Made by a program: the position numbers and the translations under genes. This document shows positions 33,023 to 41,034 of a stretch of DNA of 64,000 nucleotides, piece after piece; position 1 is the stretch's first letter; the number at the start of each line of letters is the position of its first letter. The notes beneath the pieces are model-generated. The model had not been told where the DNA came from. It searched no databases and saw only the letters and a list, made by a program, of their open reading frames with translations. This stretch comes from Anthracocystis setariae (taxonomy: Eukaryota > Basidiomycota > Ustilaginomycetes > Ustilaginales > Ustilaginaceae): NCBI GenBank assembly GCA_928724745.1, contig CAKMXJ010000032.1, positions 682,001-746,000 of the forward strand, read 5' to 3'.

Positions 33023-33322
33023 CCGTCCGTTGTATAGGTGGATTTGACCTCGCTAACACACATTTATCGAACTCCTCCTGCAATTGTGCATATATCGATT
33101 TCATGCAAAGTGAGGTTACACCTCGTATGGGTTGCTGTTGGCTGAGAGAACAAGGCATACAATGGTTGAGGCAGTTTGCTAGTCACTTTGTCGGTTCCGA
33201 GGAATGCTAGACCTTCCAAAGTGATCCAAGTGTGCGGACATGTGTACGATATTGCCAATGAGCTTGCTATAGCGTGAATGCCACCATCATCTCAAAGCTT
33301 GTAGTCGTCGGCAGCGTCAACC

Positions 33323-33718
33323 ATGGACAACATTGACTCCATTGCAACGATCAATGAGGTCGAAAACATCTCTGTCGCTTGCAATCGTCGTAGACGGCGG
33401 CTTCGAGCTGTCACAGCGGCCTTGCTCCTCCTTCGAGCTCCACCAACCTTCCTCAATCCGCAAGGGTTTGCTTCCATTGCTTCTCTTCTTGACGATGCCC
33501 AGTTCAAGCCAACGTTCGGTTTCACTATCAATCAATTCATTCGTATACACGATGCTTTGTTGTTGCCTGATCCCGTGAGAACGTCGGTCCAAGACTGTGT
33601 TGACAGCAAGACCGCAATGTTGATGCTGCTTGCCTACCTTCGAGGCTCTCAAGTTAGAAGGCTTGAGGGTCAGTTTGGATGGTCTTACAGTCGTGTGAGC
33701 CGCATCGTACGATGTCTT
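33323..33718 (+). pseudogene. Harbinger transposase, 5' part (interrupted)
   Basis: 132 codons from the ATG at 33323 to the Copia insertion point. The part encodes the N-terminal helical region of HARBI1-like nucleases, including a basic CNRRRRRLRAV stretch, and the helix-turn-helix-like FGWSYSRVSRIVRCL at its end. The retrotransposon enters after codon 132. The remaining part at 41985 continues in the same frame when the retroelement and one copy of the 5-bp duplication are disregarded, so the gene was intact before the insertion. Confidence 0.8.
33714..33718 (+). repeat. Target site duplication, left copy (GTCTT)
   Basis: GTCTT directly precedes the left LTR and recurs at 41980-41984 directly after the right LTR. 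Confidence 0.9.
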
Positions 33719-33781
33719 TGTTGGATTCATCGTACGAATCAACTTTTCATCTCGCAATCGGGCACATCACATATCGGCACA

Positions 33782-33803
33782 CAACACTCAGTAATGAGTG
33801 TTG
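33782..33803. repeat. 22-bp palindrome, LTR copy 1
   Basis: Imperfect palindrome with core ACACTCAGTAATGAGTGT; 10 of 11 arm positions pair. Repeated in the right LTR at +7316. Confidence 0.9.
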
Positions 33804-33919
33804 CACATGCGACGGCGAATGTCGAGACACCGGTCTCAATGTTCGCCGGGCGGATTTAGACAATTTTTCCGTACCCACGCGACACCCGACAGTACTCCCA
33901 TTGGTCCGTCAACGGGTCT

Positions 33920-33941
33920 CAACATTCGATACTAAATGTTG
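33920..33941. repeat. 22-bp palindrome, LTR copy 2
   Basis: Core ACATTCGATACTAAATGT. The outer arms extend the pairing to TCTCAACATT / AATGTTGAGA (33917-33944). Confidence 0.85.
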
Positions 33942-34154
33942 AGACTACCCGACGAATCATGAACCTCAATTACGAGCCCACACACTCATCGCCCAATGGC
34001 AAGACCGCATTGGAAGGATGGTAAACCGGTCTGCCCCGAATGGAACCTTCTGCCCAGCATGGAAGAAGAGAGAAGGACGGGCGGACGAGATCCGAACCAA
34101 TCATGACTGAGGTACGAGACCCAGTAGCGGAATGAAGGCACACACGATGAAGAG

Positions 34155-34176
34155 AAACACTCAATAATGAGTGTTG
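34155..34176. repeat. 22-bp palindrome, LTR copy 3
   Basis: Core ACACTCAATAATGAGTGT; same arms as copy 1. Confidence 0.85.
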
Positions 34177-34279
34177 GGGACACAGACAGAGGACAAGATA
34201 ATTACTATGGGAAATGCATAGGACGTATAGCGAAGATGGGGGGGCACCTTCGCCATGCGAGTTAGGACCAAGACATATG

Positions 34280-34286
34280 TATATAA
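34280..34286 (+). promoter_or_regulatory. TATA box of the Copia LTR promoter
   Basis: TATATAA lies in the middle of the LTR, where the U3 promoter of LTR retrotransposons drives genomic RNA. The same sequence is in the right LTR, 7316 bp downstream. Confidence 0.6.
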
Positions 34287-34371
34287 GACTCGGGACCAGA
34301 ACCCGAGAGAGTGAATATAATCATCGAATCACTATCTAACTCATTGACTCATAAGATCTAACGACTAATAT

Positions 34372-34393
34372 CAACATCCGATACTGGATGTTG
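34372..34393. repeat. 22-bp palindrome, LTR copy 4
   Basis: Core ACATCCGATACTGGATGT. Pairing extends to ATCAACATCC / GGATGTTGAT. Confidence 0.85.
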
Positions 34394-34567
34394 ATCTTCC
34401 TCGCTCGAATCCTTCGAAGCTTCTAACCGCTGCGCCCCGTTCAATATCGATATTGTCCTAGCACTACTAAATCACAGACATCAAACTCTGTGATAGTTCG
34501 AGTACGGACTTAACGACTCACGACACTCTCCCAAGATCGCAACTTAGGAAATAAGATATCGGATGTC

Positions 34568-34589
34568 AAACATCCATTACCGAGTGTTG
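34568..34589. repeat. 22-bp palindrome, LTR copy 5 (degenerate)
   Basis: Core ACATCCATTACCGAGTGT; arms partly mismatched. Confidence 0.6.
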
Positions 34590-34663
34590 TAAGTCGTATC
34601 TAACATTGGATAAACTAACGCCGCGATAGTTACTTCGCATCGATTGACTTTTAGAATCTAATA

Positions 34664-34675
34664 GGTTATGAGCCC
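34664..34675 (+). promoter_or_regulatory. Primer-binding site for a half initiator-tRNA-Met
   Basis: GGTTATGAGCCC starts directly after the 5' LTR. It is complementary to GGGCUCAUAACC, the anticodon stem-loop of eukaryotic initiator tRNA-Met, not to a tRNA 3' end. Yeast Ty5 is known to prime from this region of a cleaved tRNA. The gag-pol ATG (34668-34670) lies inside the site. Confidence 0.75.
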
Positions 34676-37600
34676 AAGGCCTGACGGAAACTCTGAAGGT
34701 ACCTACCGAGGAACTCGCTCAAGATCACGTCCCCTCGATTCGATCGCTGAAACTATCAGCAGGGACACACAAGACACCAACGAATTCGACAACTCATTAC
34801 TGAGTGTCGCCAACGTAACCACAAATATCAACACCCCTCGCAACTCGCCGACACCCGGATCTGTGTTCACAATGACGGAATCGAATGCATCGCAAAACCA
34901 CCTGCGACTACCGAAACTCGAACAAGCCAAAGACTACTACACATGGAAAGATAAATGTATCGATGTATTGATGCAAAAAGGAATACGGGTGTACGGAATC
35001 GTCAGAGGGACTTTACCCCGACCATCAGAAGACGACATCACATATGGAGATTGGCTGAACGCAAACCTGACCGCATGCGGCATGCTCAGAAGTAGCTTAT
35101 CGAACGACATCAAGCACACCATCAATGATCTCGAGGACGCTCACCAGATATGGACGACACTCGAGGATCGATTTGCCAAATCCATGAAGTGGCAGCTCGA
35201 AGAGATGGAGACGGAATTCAACAGCCTAAAGCAAGACAGACGAACCATCGACGGCTTCGTCGGTCGCATCAATCAACTCGCAGATCACCTCATGCTTGCT
35301 GGATATACCATTACCTTCCACAAGAAGTACAGTATCCTAATGAAAGGACTACGGAAGGAATACGAGAACATAGCGGCTCAGATCAAAGAAACGTACCGAG
35401 CTCGCCGAGAACAAGGACAGATGATCATACACAGGATTGGGAACGAAAACGAAATGTTCACTGTCGCAAGTCAGACCATCGACGAGAAAGTCGAGCTCGA
35501 CTCCATCGTCACTAGGCTCAGGAGTGAAGAACTACGCTTGGGACTCAACAACCATGGACTGGAAAGCAAACACAAGAACAACTCTTCAGCATACTACGCG
35601 AGTGATGGGAACAAGAAGGGAAAGAAGAACACTCAGCGCCCAATGTCCAAGAGTAAGAAGAAGGTCCCTATCGAACAAATGACTTGTTACAATTGCCAAC
35701 AAAAGGGGCACTTGTCAAGGAACTGCAATAACCCAAAGGTAGACCGGCCAGGGTCAAACATTCAGAACCGAGTCGGAGGATCCAATAATCCAGGGTCAAA
35801 CACTCAGAACCGAGTCCAGGGACCCAATAATGAGAACGCGTACTCAATTACCGACTCAACACATCCCCGAACGACGATGTGGCTCATGGACTCGGGTGCG
35901 AGCAGACACATCTGCTGTAACAAAGATCTCTTCTCGGATCTTCACATTGGCGTCTCAATGAAACCAATCTGGGTTGCAAACGATGTCCCAGTCAAGATCG
36001 AGGGACTCGGTACTGTAGAAATGGAAGTCAACGTAGGGAACGGGTTAACCAATAGGATCATCCTCACCAACGTTGCCTACATACCATCTTTCAGCGTCAA
36101 TTTGCTATCGACTGGAATCATGCGAAGGAAAGTCAGAATTACAACGACTGACAAGCAAACGATCGCCCAAACTAGGAGCGGAAGAGTCACCTGCAGAGGT
36201 GTACATATCGGACCGCTCACATACGTCGACCAAGTCGGTATAGACTTCGCCGGACTTGCCGCTGATCACAGCACCAAGGCCGACGACTGGCACAAACGCC
36301 TCGGACATCCAGGAAAACAACGCCTTGAAGAGATTGCCAAATCAGTCCCCGGAATGACTATCGACACGCGAAAGTCACAATCCAAGTGCGAAACCTGCGA
36401 AGTGGGTAAATCATCCAAGCTGCCTTTCCAACACTCAGTACTGAGTGTTGACACCCCACTTCAGCTTGTACACTCCGACGTCAAGGGTCCGATCCCAGAT
36501 GAGACTCCACAAGGCCATCGGTTCGCAGTCACATTCATCGACGATTGTACCCGATTCACAATGGTTTATCTCATTTCTCGCAAGAGTGAAGTCTTTGGAT
36601 GCCTGCAAGAGTACAAGACAGTCATGGAAAAGCAAACTGGCAATCAGATGAAACGACTCCGTACTGACAATGGAGGGGAGTACACGAGTAACGAGATGGC
36701 AGACTATCTTGGCCGACACGGCATACTGCACGAACGGACATCACCGTTCGCTCCCGAGCAGAATGGTGTCGCGGAGAGAATGAATCGAACACTCTTCAAC
36801 ATAGTACGTTGCATCATGATTCAGTCAAGCGTCCCAGACACCATGTGGGGTGACGCACTCCTGCATGCTGTATACCTCAACAATCGGTTACCAACAAAAG
36901 GAAACGGCATGAAGACACCATACGAAGCGCTATATGGTAGACCTACGGACTTGACTATGGTACGCACCTTCGGATGTGCAGCTTTTGCCCATATTCCCGC
37001 CGAAAAACGAACCACTTTGGACAATCGAGCTGTGCCTTGCGTATACCTCGGTGTGACACCAGGAACCAAGGCTTACAAGCTATACGATAAGGACGAATGT
37101 CAATACCTGACACAGGTTCACTGCACCTTCGACGAGACCTCATTTCCCTTCGCTGGGATTCGCGAATCAGACGCAAGATTACCAACATCCAGTGACGAGT
37201 ACGACAATTCAGTACTGAATGTTGAAGATTCACCCACCGAAACAGGCACCAACAACACAGATGTCGCAACCCTCAATGAGATCCCTGAACGCAACACTTT
37301 ACCTTACCTAACCCCAGAAGAACGCGCGCAAGGGATAGCGACTCCCCCTGGGTCACCGCCGGGATCGCCAAGACTCCAGGCCAACGCGGTACGAGAAATC
37401 GTCGACGAGTTAGAACATTCAGTATCGGATGTTGAAGCCACCGATCCAGTTGGCCAACTCGACGATGAACCTCGCACAATCGCTCAAGCGTATCGAAGAC
37501 CAGATTGGAACTTGTGGAAAGAAGCAATCGATAAAGAACTTCTGTCGCACAAAGACAACAACACATGGACGATGACCAAACCACCATCTGGATCCAACAT

Positions 37601-39083
37601 CATCGGTAGCCGATGGGTCTTCAAGATTAAGAGAAAGTCAGATGGATCGATCGACAAGTACAAAGCAAGACTCGTGGCTCAAGGATTCGCCCAGAAACAC
37701 GGCATCGACTATGATGAAACCTTCGCCCCAGTAGTCAAGATCTCCACTCTAAGACTCTTGATGATCATCAGTTTACAAGTTGGATGGAGCATTTACCAGA
37801 TGGATGTCTCGACCGCATACCTGAATGGCGAGATCGACAAAGACCTCTACATGAGGCCGCCGCCAACACCAGAGCATCCGCGAGGATCACCCGATGGAAC
37901 GGTCTGTAAGCTCAATAAGTCACTCTACGGACTCAAACAAGCTGGGCGGACTTGGTATCACAAGGCGGATTCCACATTACGAGGAATGGGATTCACAAGG
38001 AGCAAGCATGATTCGGCTCTGTACATCAAGCATTCAGTACCAAATGTTGAGACTGGTCGTGTGATCTTGACACTCTACGTTGATGATATCCTCATCTTCG
38101 CTGAGAACAAAGATTCAGCCTCCAGTGTCATGACCGAGCTTCGAAAGCATTTCAAGATGACCGGCGGCGAGCTATTGGATTACATCCTTGGCATACAAGT
38201 CGAACAGACTTCGAAGACGATCCACCTTACGCAGACCAGCTACATCAATCGCCTCCTCACAACATATGGCTTAGACTCCGCAAACATCGTCCATACACCA
38301 CTTAATCCAAGCAGTGACCTCAAAGGAGGGGAACCACTCCCCCCACAAGAACACTCCACGTACAGAAGCATCATCGGCCAGATGCTATACATAGCTACCT
38401 GCACCAGGCCTGACATCGCCTTCGCAATCCAAAAGCTCAGCCGAGAACTTGCACATCCACATGCAAACGCCATGGTCCAAGCGAAACACCTACTCCGTTA
38501 CCTCAAGGGAACCAACACGCACGGACTAATGTACAGACGCATACTCGATTCCCAACATTCAGCATCGAATGTTGACTTTGGAAAATGGTTGCGCACATTC
38601 ACCGATGCAGATCACGCGGGGGACACTGAGACATCGCGATCCACATCTGGAATTGTCAACACTGTCGCTTCAATGCCATACAGCTGGGTATCGAAACTCC
38701 AGTCGATCATCACGGACTCCACCACATACGCTGAATACGTCGCGATGGCAGAGGCCGGTAAAGAGATCATATGGACTCGATGGGTAATGTCTGAACTCGG
38801 CCTGCAAATCAAAACTCCGACAGACCTCATGGTAGACAACAGAGCAGCAATCGAGCTCAGCAAAGAGCCAAAGTTCCATAACAGAACTAAACATTTTAGG
38901 CTCAAGTACCACATCACACGAGAGTACCAGGAATCAGGTGTGCTCTCTGTGAAACCAGTATCGACAAACGATCAATTGGCCGATATCCTGACAAAGGCGC
39001 TCGAGAAAAATAAGATTACGACCAACAGGGACGCACTCGGGATCCAATGTCAAAAACCGACATCGAAACCCAACACTCAGTAA
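34668..39083 (+). CDS. Copia gag-pol polyprotein
   Basis: A single 1471-residue ORF without frameshift between gag and pol. Domains in order: Gag with the UBN2-like region (about 70-300); a CCHC zinc knuckle CYNCQQKGHLSRNC (about 338-351); an aspartic protease WLMDSGASRHI (about 405-415); GAG-pre-integrase DWHKRLGHPGKQRLEEI and CETCEVGKS; the integrase catalytic core with VHSDVKGP, TDNGGEYTS and FAPEQNGVAERMNRT (the D, D, E residues); reverse transcriptase with KARLVAQGFAQKHGIDYDETFAPVV and LYVDDILIF (about 1136-1144); and RNase H with FTDADHAGD and TYAEYVAMAEA. All catalytic motifs are present, so the protein is likely functional. Six copies of the 22-bp palindrome encode short variable loops between the domains. 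The start lies within the primer-binding site. Confidence 0.95.
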   Translation: MSPRPDGNSEGTYRGTRSRSRPLDSIAETISRDTQDTNEFDNSLLSVANVTTNINTPRNSPTPGSVFTMTESNASQNHLRLPKLEQAKDYYTWKDKCIDVLMQKGIRVYGIVRGTLPRPSEDDITYGDWLNANLTACGMLRSSLSNDIKHTINDLEDAHQIWTTLEDRFAKSMKWQLEEMETEFNSLKQDRRTIDGFVGRINQLADHLMLAGYTITFHKKYSILMKGLRKEYENIAAQIKETYRARREQGQMIIHRIGNENEMFTVASQTIDEKVELDSIVTRLRSEELRLGLNNHGLESKHKNNSSAYYASDGNKKGKKNTQRPMSKSKKKVPIEQMTCYNCQQKGHLSRNCNNPKVDRPGSNIQNRVGGSNNPGSNTQNRVQGPNNENAYSITDSTHPRTTMWLMDSGASRHICCNKDLFSDLHIGVSMKPIWVANDVPVKIEGLGTVEMEVNVGNGLTNRIILTNVAYIPSFSVNLLSTGIMRRKVRITTTDKQTIAQTRSGRVTCRGVHIGPLTYVDQVGIDFAGLAADHSTKADDWHKRLGHPGKQRLEEIAKSVPGMTIDTRKSQSKCETCEVGKSSKLPFQHSVLSVDTPLQLVHSDVKGPIPDETPQGHRFAVTFIDDCTRFTMVYLISRKSEVFGCLQEYKTVMEKQTGNQMKRLRTDNGGEYTSNEMADYLGRHGILHERTSPFAPEQNGVAERMNRTLFNIVRCIMIQSSVPDTMWGDALLHAVYLNNRLPTKGNGMKTPYEALYGRPTDLTMVRTFGCAAFAHIPAEKRTTLDNRAVPCVYLGVTPGTKAYKLYDKDECQYLTQVHCTFDETSFPFAGIRESDARLPTSSDEYDNSVLNVEDSPTETGTNNTDVATLNEIPERNTLPYLTPEERAQGIATPPGSPPGSPRLQANAVREIVDELEHSVSDVEATDPVGQLDDEPRTIAQAYRRPDWNLWKEAIDKELLSHKDNNTWTMTKPPSGSNIIGSRWVFKIKRKSDGSIDKYKARLVAQGFAQKHGIDYDETFAPVVKISTLRLLMIISLQVGWSIYQMDVSTAYLNGEIDKDLYMRPPPTPEHPRGSPDGTVCKLNKSLYGLKQAGRTWYHKADSTLRGMGFTRSKHDSALYIKHSVPNVETGRVILTLYVDDILIFAENKDSASSVMTELRKHFKMTGGELLDYILGIQVEQTSKTIHLTQTSYINRLLTTYGLDSANIVHTPLNPSSDLKGGEPLPPQEHSTYRSIIGQMLYIATCTRPDIAFAIQKLSRELAHPHANAMVQAKHLLRYLKGTNTHGLMYRRILDSQHSASNVDFGKWLRTFTDADHAGDTETSRSTSGIVNTVASMPYSWVSKLQSIITDSTTYAEYVAMAEAGKEIIWTRWVMSELGLQIKTPTDLMVDNRAAIELSKEPKFHNRTKHFRLKYHITREYQESGVLSVKPVSTNDQLADILTKALEKNKITTNRDALGIQCQKPTSKPNTQ
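34788..34809. repeat. 22-bp palindrome inside gag (peptide DNSLLSV)
   Basis: Core CAACTCATTACTGAGTGT, starting on a codon boundary. Confidence 0.8.
36429..36450. repeat. 22-bp perfect palindrome inside integrase (peptide QHSVLSV)
   Basis: Core ACACTCAGTACTGAGTGT. All 11 arm positions pair. It lies between the HHCC zinc region and the first catalytic Asp of integrase. Confidence 0.95.
37203..37224. repeat. 22-bp palindrome after integrase (peptide DNSVLNV)
   Basis: Core CAATTCAGTACTGAATGT, same codon phase as the other in-ORF copies. Confidence 0.85.
37413..37434. repeat. 22-bp palindrome before RT (peptide EHSVSDV)
   Basis: Core ACATTCAGTATCGGATGT, same codon phase. Confidence 0.85.
38028..38049. 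repeat. 22-bp palindrome within RT (peptide KHSVPNV)
   Basis: Core GCATTCAGTACCAAATGT. It lies in the loop between SALYI and the LYVDD catalytic strand. Confidence 0.85.
38553..38574. repeat. 22-bp palindrome between RT and RNase H (peptide QHSASNV)
   Basis: Core ACATTCAGCATCGAATGT, same codon phase, just before FTDADHAGD. Confidence 0.85.
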
Positions 39084-39092
39084 TGAATGTTG
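39071..39092. repeat. 22-bp palindrome containing the gag-pol stop codon
   Basis: Core ACACTCAGTAATGAATGT. The TAA at 39081-39083 that ends gag-pol lies at its centre. Confidence 0.9.
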
Positions 39093-39249
39093 GACCCTGC
39101 CTATGTAAATACCCGGCATTACTTGACAGCTTGCCGAAACGCCTCAAGGAAAATCCAAACACGAAACAAAAAATCAGAAAAGGATAAAAAGGGCCCACGA
39201 AGGCCAACCAAAAACAATTATTGGCCCTCCCGAAGCTTACACACCGCCG

Positions 39250-39271
39250 CCACATTCAGTACTGAATGTCG
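39250..39271. repeat. 22-bp palindrome containing the start codon of the second ORF
   Basis: Core ACATTCAGTACTGAATGT is a perfect 18-bp palindrome. The ATG at 39266-39268 lies in its right arm. Confidence 0.9.
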
Positions 39272-40960
39272 GCAATCCGAAACCGAATATCTTCTGCGCA
39301 CTCGCGGCGCATCAACTTCATTAAACGGCTGCGCAGAACAGCATCTACAAACTCTCACACCGCTCAAGTGCCCTCGAAGAAGCGAGTCAGACTTGGAGAA
39401 CGCACTAAAGGAATGTCACCGACTCGACTTGCGGAGAACCGAACAATCAGACAAAGAGAGAAGGCGGAAGAAGACAAAGAGATCCCGAACTCAGCTCCTT
39501 CGCCTTCCCTCTCTTCTCCTTTCTCTCCTTCTTCTCTCTCTCCTTCCTCCTCACCACCACCACCACACTCCTTTCCCCCGTCGCTCAGCATGGCGATGTC
39601 CAAGAAGCAAAGAGAGGCCCAACGCCGGGCCGTACTGGCTGCCGCCGCAAGGCGCGCAGCACAGACGGCCAACGACACCACCACCACCAACGACGTCGTC
39701 ACCACCACGACACCATCGACCTGTCCCCCTGGCCCGGACGCCATGGACATCGACGACAACGAGCCCTCTGCTGCCGATAGCATGGCTACGGAAGGAACCG
39801 TCGGGCCCTCTGTCAACCGCGACATGGCCATTACCACGATCACTCCCCCTCCTGCCTCAACAGGCACGCCTCCTCCACGACTGTCGCCTGCCTTCCACGG
39901 GGATGAGCAGCTCCTTCCGATCTCGCCGATCTCACCGTCCGCCACACGTGGCACGACCTCGCCGCTGCCCGCCTCAACAGGCGCAGCATCTCCACCCCCG
40001 ATCCGAGTGCCACCTTCTCCACCTTCGCCGCCTGCCAATCATGGCTCGCCCTCAACACGGTCCGCCTCAAGAAGTACGGCATCACCTTCGCCCTCTGCCC
40101 GGCGCGGCATGGCGAACGAACTCTCCTCTCCACCCTTCGCTCCCGGGAGCACGGCTCCCACGACGCCTGTATCTGCTCGACCGAGCACGAGCGTCTTGAG
40201 GTTGAGGTCGGCTCGGAATGCCACCTCCCTCTCTCACTCCACTTCCCTGGCTGCGGTTGACCTCCCCCCGCCCAGCCAATCTCTCTTCCGCCACCCTCAG
40301 GACGACGAGGGTGGTCTCACCGACGACGACGCGGAGGATGCAAGTGCCTCCCGCCAGAACGTTCCCAGCGTGGCGCCCGAGCCCGCTGGTGGGTGTACGA
40401 GGTGGCCTCTGCCACCACACCTTGCTTGGTCTGGGCCGATGGACGATGACATCGGCCTAGAGAAGCAACGGAGGTTCGTCGTCCCTGCTGGCGAAGTGCG
40501 CTGCTCCTCTGAGCACTTCCCCAAGTACGGCGACGACCTACACCCTGGATTCCGCGTGGCCGAACCAGCGTGCAGACCTTGCGAGATGCGCAAGATCATC
40601 TGCACGTACGGTGCCGGCGTCAACCACACTGGTCGCGACCGCGCGACGGATAAAGGAGCCTGCGATGCTTGCATCGTCAGCGGCCGGATCTGCCGAGGAA
40701 CGGGCTTCGAAGGGAAGCGCACCCGACGAGTGGTGCTCGCGGGTGAGATTCGAGCAGGACTGGAGGAGCTGCGACAAGCAGCGGAAGCCGGCATCAAGGG
40801 CGACAGGAACGAGAGGGGCGAGAAGAACAAGCCTCGCCTCTGGACTCCGGCCAACGTCATTAGGATCGCTGGAACTCTTCGAAAGATGTTCGACGAGCGT
40901 GAAGCACTCGTCGGACGCAAGACTGGACGTGGAAACACGGACCAGGAACACGAAGAGTAA
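39266..40960 (+). CDS. Extra 3' ORF of the Copia element, Zn2Cys6-like protein
   Basis: A 564-residue ORF between gag-pol and the right LTR, where some retroelements carry env-like genes. The N-terminal part is basic, then a long Ser/Pro/Thr-rich disordered region. A second Met at about 39590 (MAMSKKQREAQRRA) could be the true start. Near the C-terminus are two Cys triplets with Zn2Cys6 spacing: C436-x2-C439-x6-C446 (CRPCEMRKIIC) and C466-x2-C469-x6-C476 (CDACIVSGRIC), separated by 19 residues rather than the usual 5-12. There is no signal peptide or membrane segment, so an envelope role is unlikely; DNA or RNA binding is inferred. High GC content contrasts with the AT-richer gag-pol and suggests separate origin. 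Confidence 0.7.
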   Translation: MSAIRNRISSAHSRRINFIKRLRRTASTNSHTAQVPSKKRVRLGERTKGMSPTRLAENRTIRQREKAEEDKEIPNSAPSPSLSSPFSPSSLSPSSSPPPPHSFPPSLSMAMSKKQREAQRRAVLAAAARRAAQTANDTTTTNDVVTTTTPSTCPPGPDAMDIDDNEPSAADSMATEGTVGPSVNRDMAITTITPPPASTGTPPPRLSPAFHGDEQLLPISPISPSATRGTTSPLPASTGAASPPPIRVPPSPPSPPANHGSPSTRSASRSTASPSPSARRGMANELSSPPFAPGSTAPTTPVSARPSTSVLRLRSARNATSLSHSTSLAAVDLPPPSQSLFRHPQDDEGGLTDDDAEDASASRQNVPSVAPEPAGGCTRWPLPPHLAWSGPMDDDIGLEKQRRFVVPAGEVRCSSEHFPKYGDDLHPGFRVAEPACRPCEMRKIICTYGAGVNHTGRDRATDKGACDACIVSGRICRGTGFEGKRTRRVVLAGEIRAGLEELRQAAEAGIKGDRNERGEKNKPRLWTPANVIRIAGTLRKMFDEREALVGRKTGRGNTDQEHEE

Positions 40961-41025
40961 GAAAAACCAATGTCATGTCTTAAATGCGATGTACTTGTCT
41001 GTGCCGTGTGATGTGAGTGCTCGAT

Positions 41026-41033
41026 GAGGGGGA
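41026..41033 (+). promoter_or_regulatory. Polypurine tract of the Copia element
   Basis: GAGGGGGA ends one base before the right LTR, the site where plus-strand synthesis is primed in LTR retrotransposons. Confidence 0.65.
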
Positions 41034-41034
41034 C

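Larger units (their letters stand above)
33719..34663 (+). repeat. 5' LTR of the Copia element
   Basis: 945 bp, TGTTGG...CTAATA. It differs from the right LTR only near 33809 (T here, C in the right copy). It contains five copies of the palindrome and a TATA box. Confidence 0.95.

Noticed and set aside
39266..40960. Second Copia ORF as an envelope gene
   Set aside because: No signal peptide, membrane segment or furin-type site; the Cys pattern is of zinc-cluster type.
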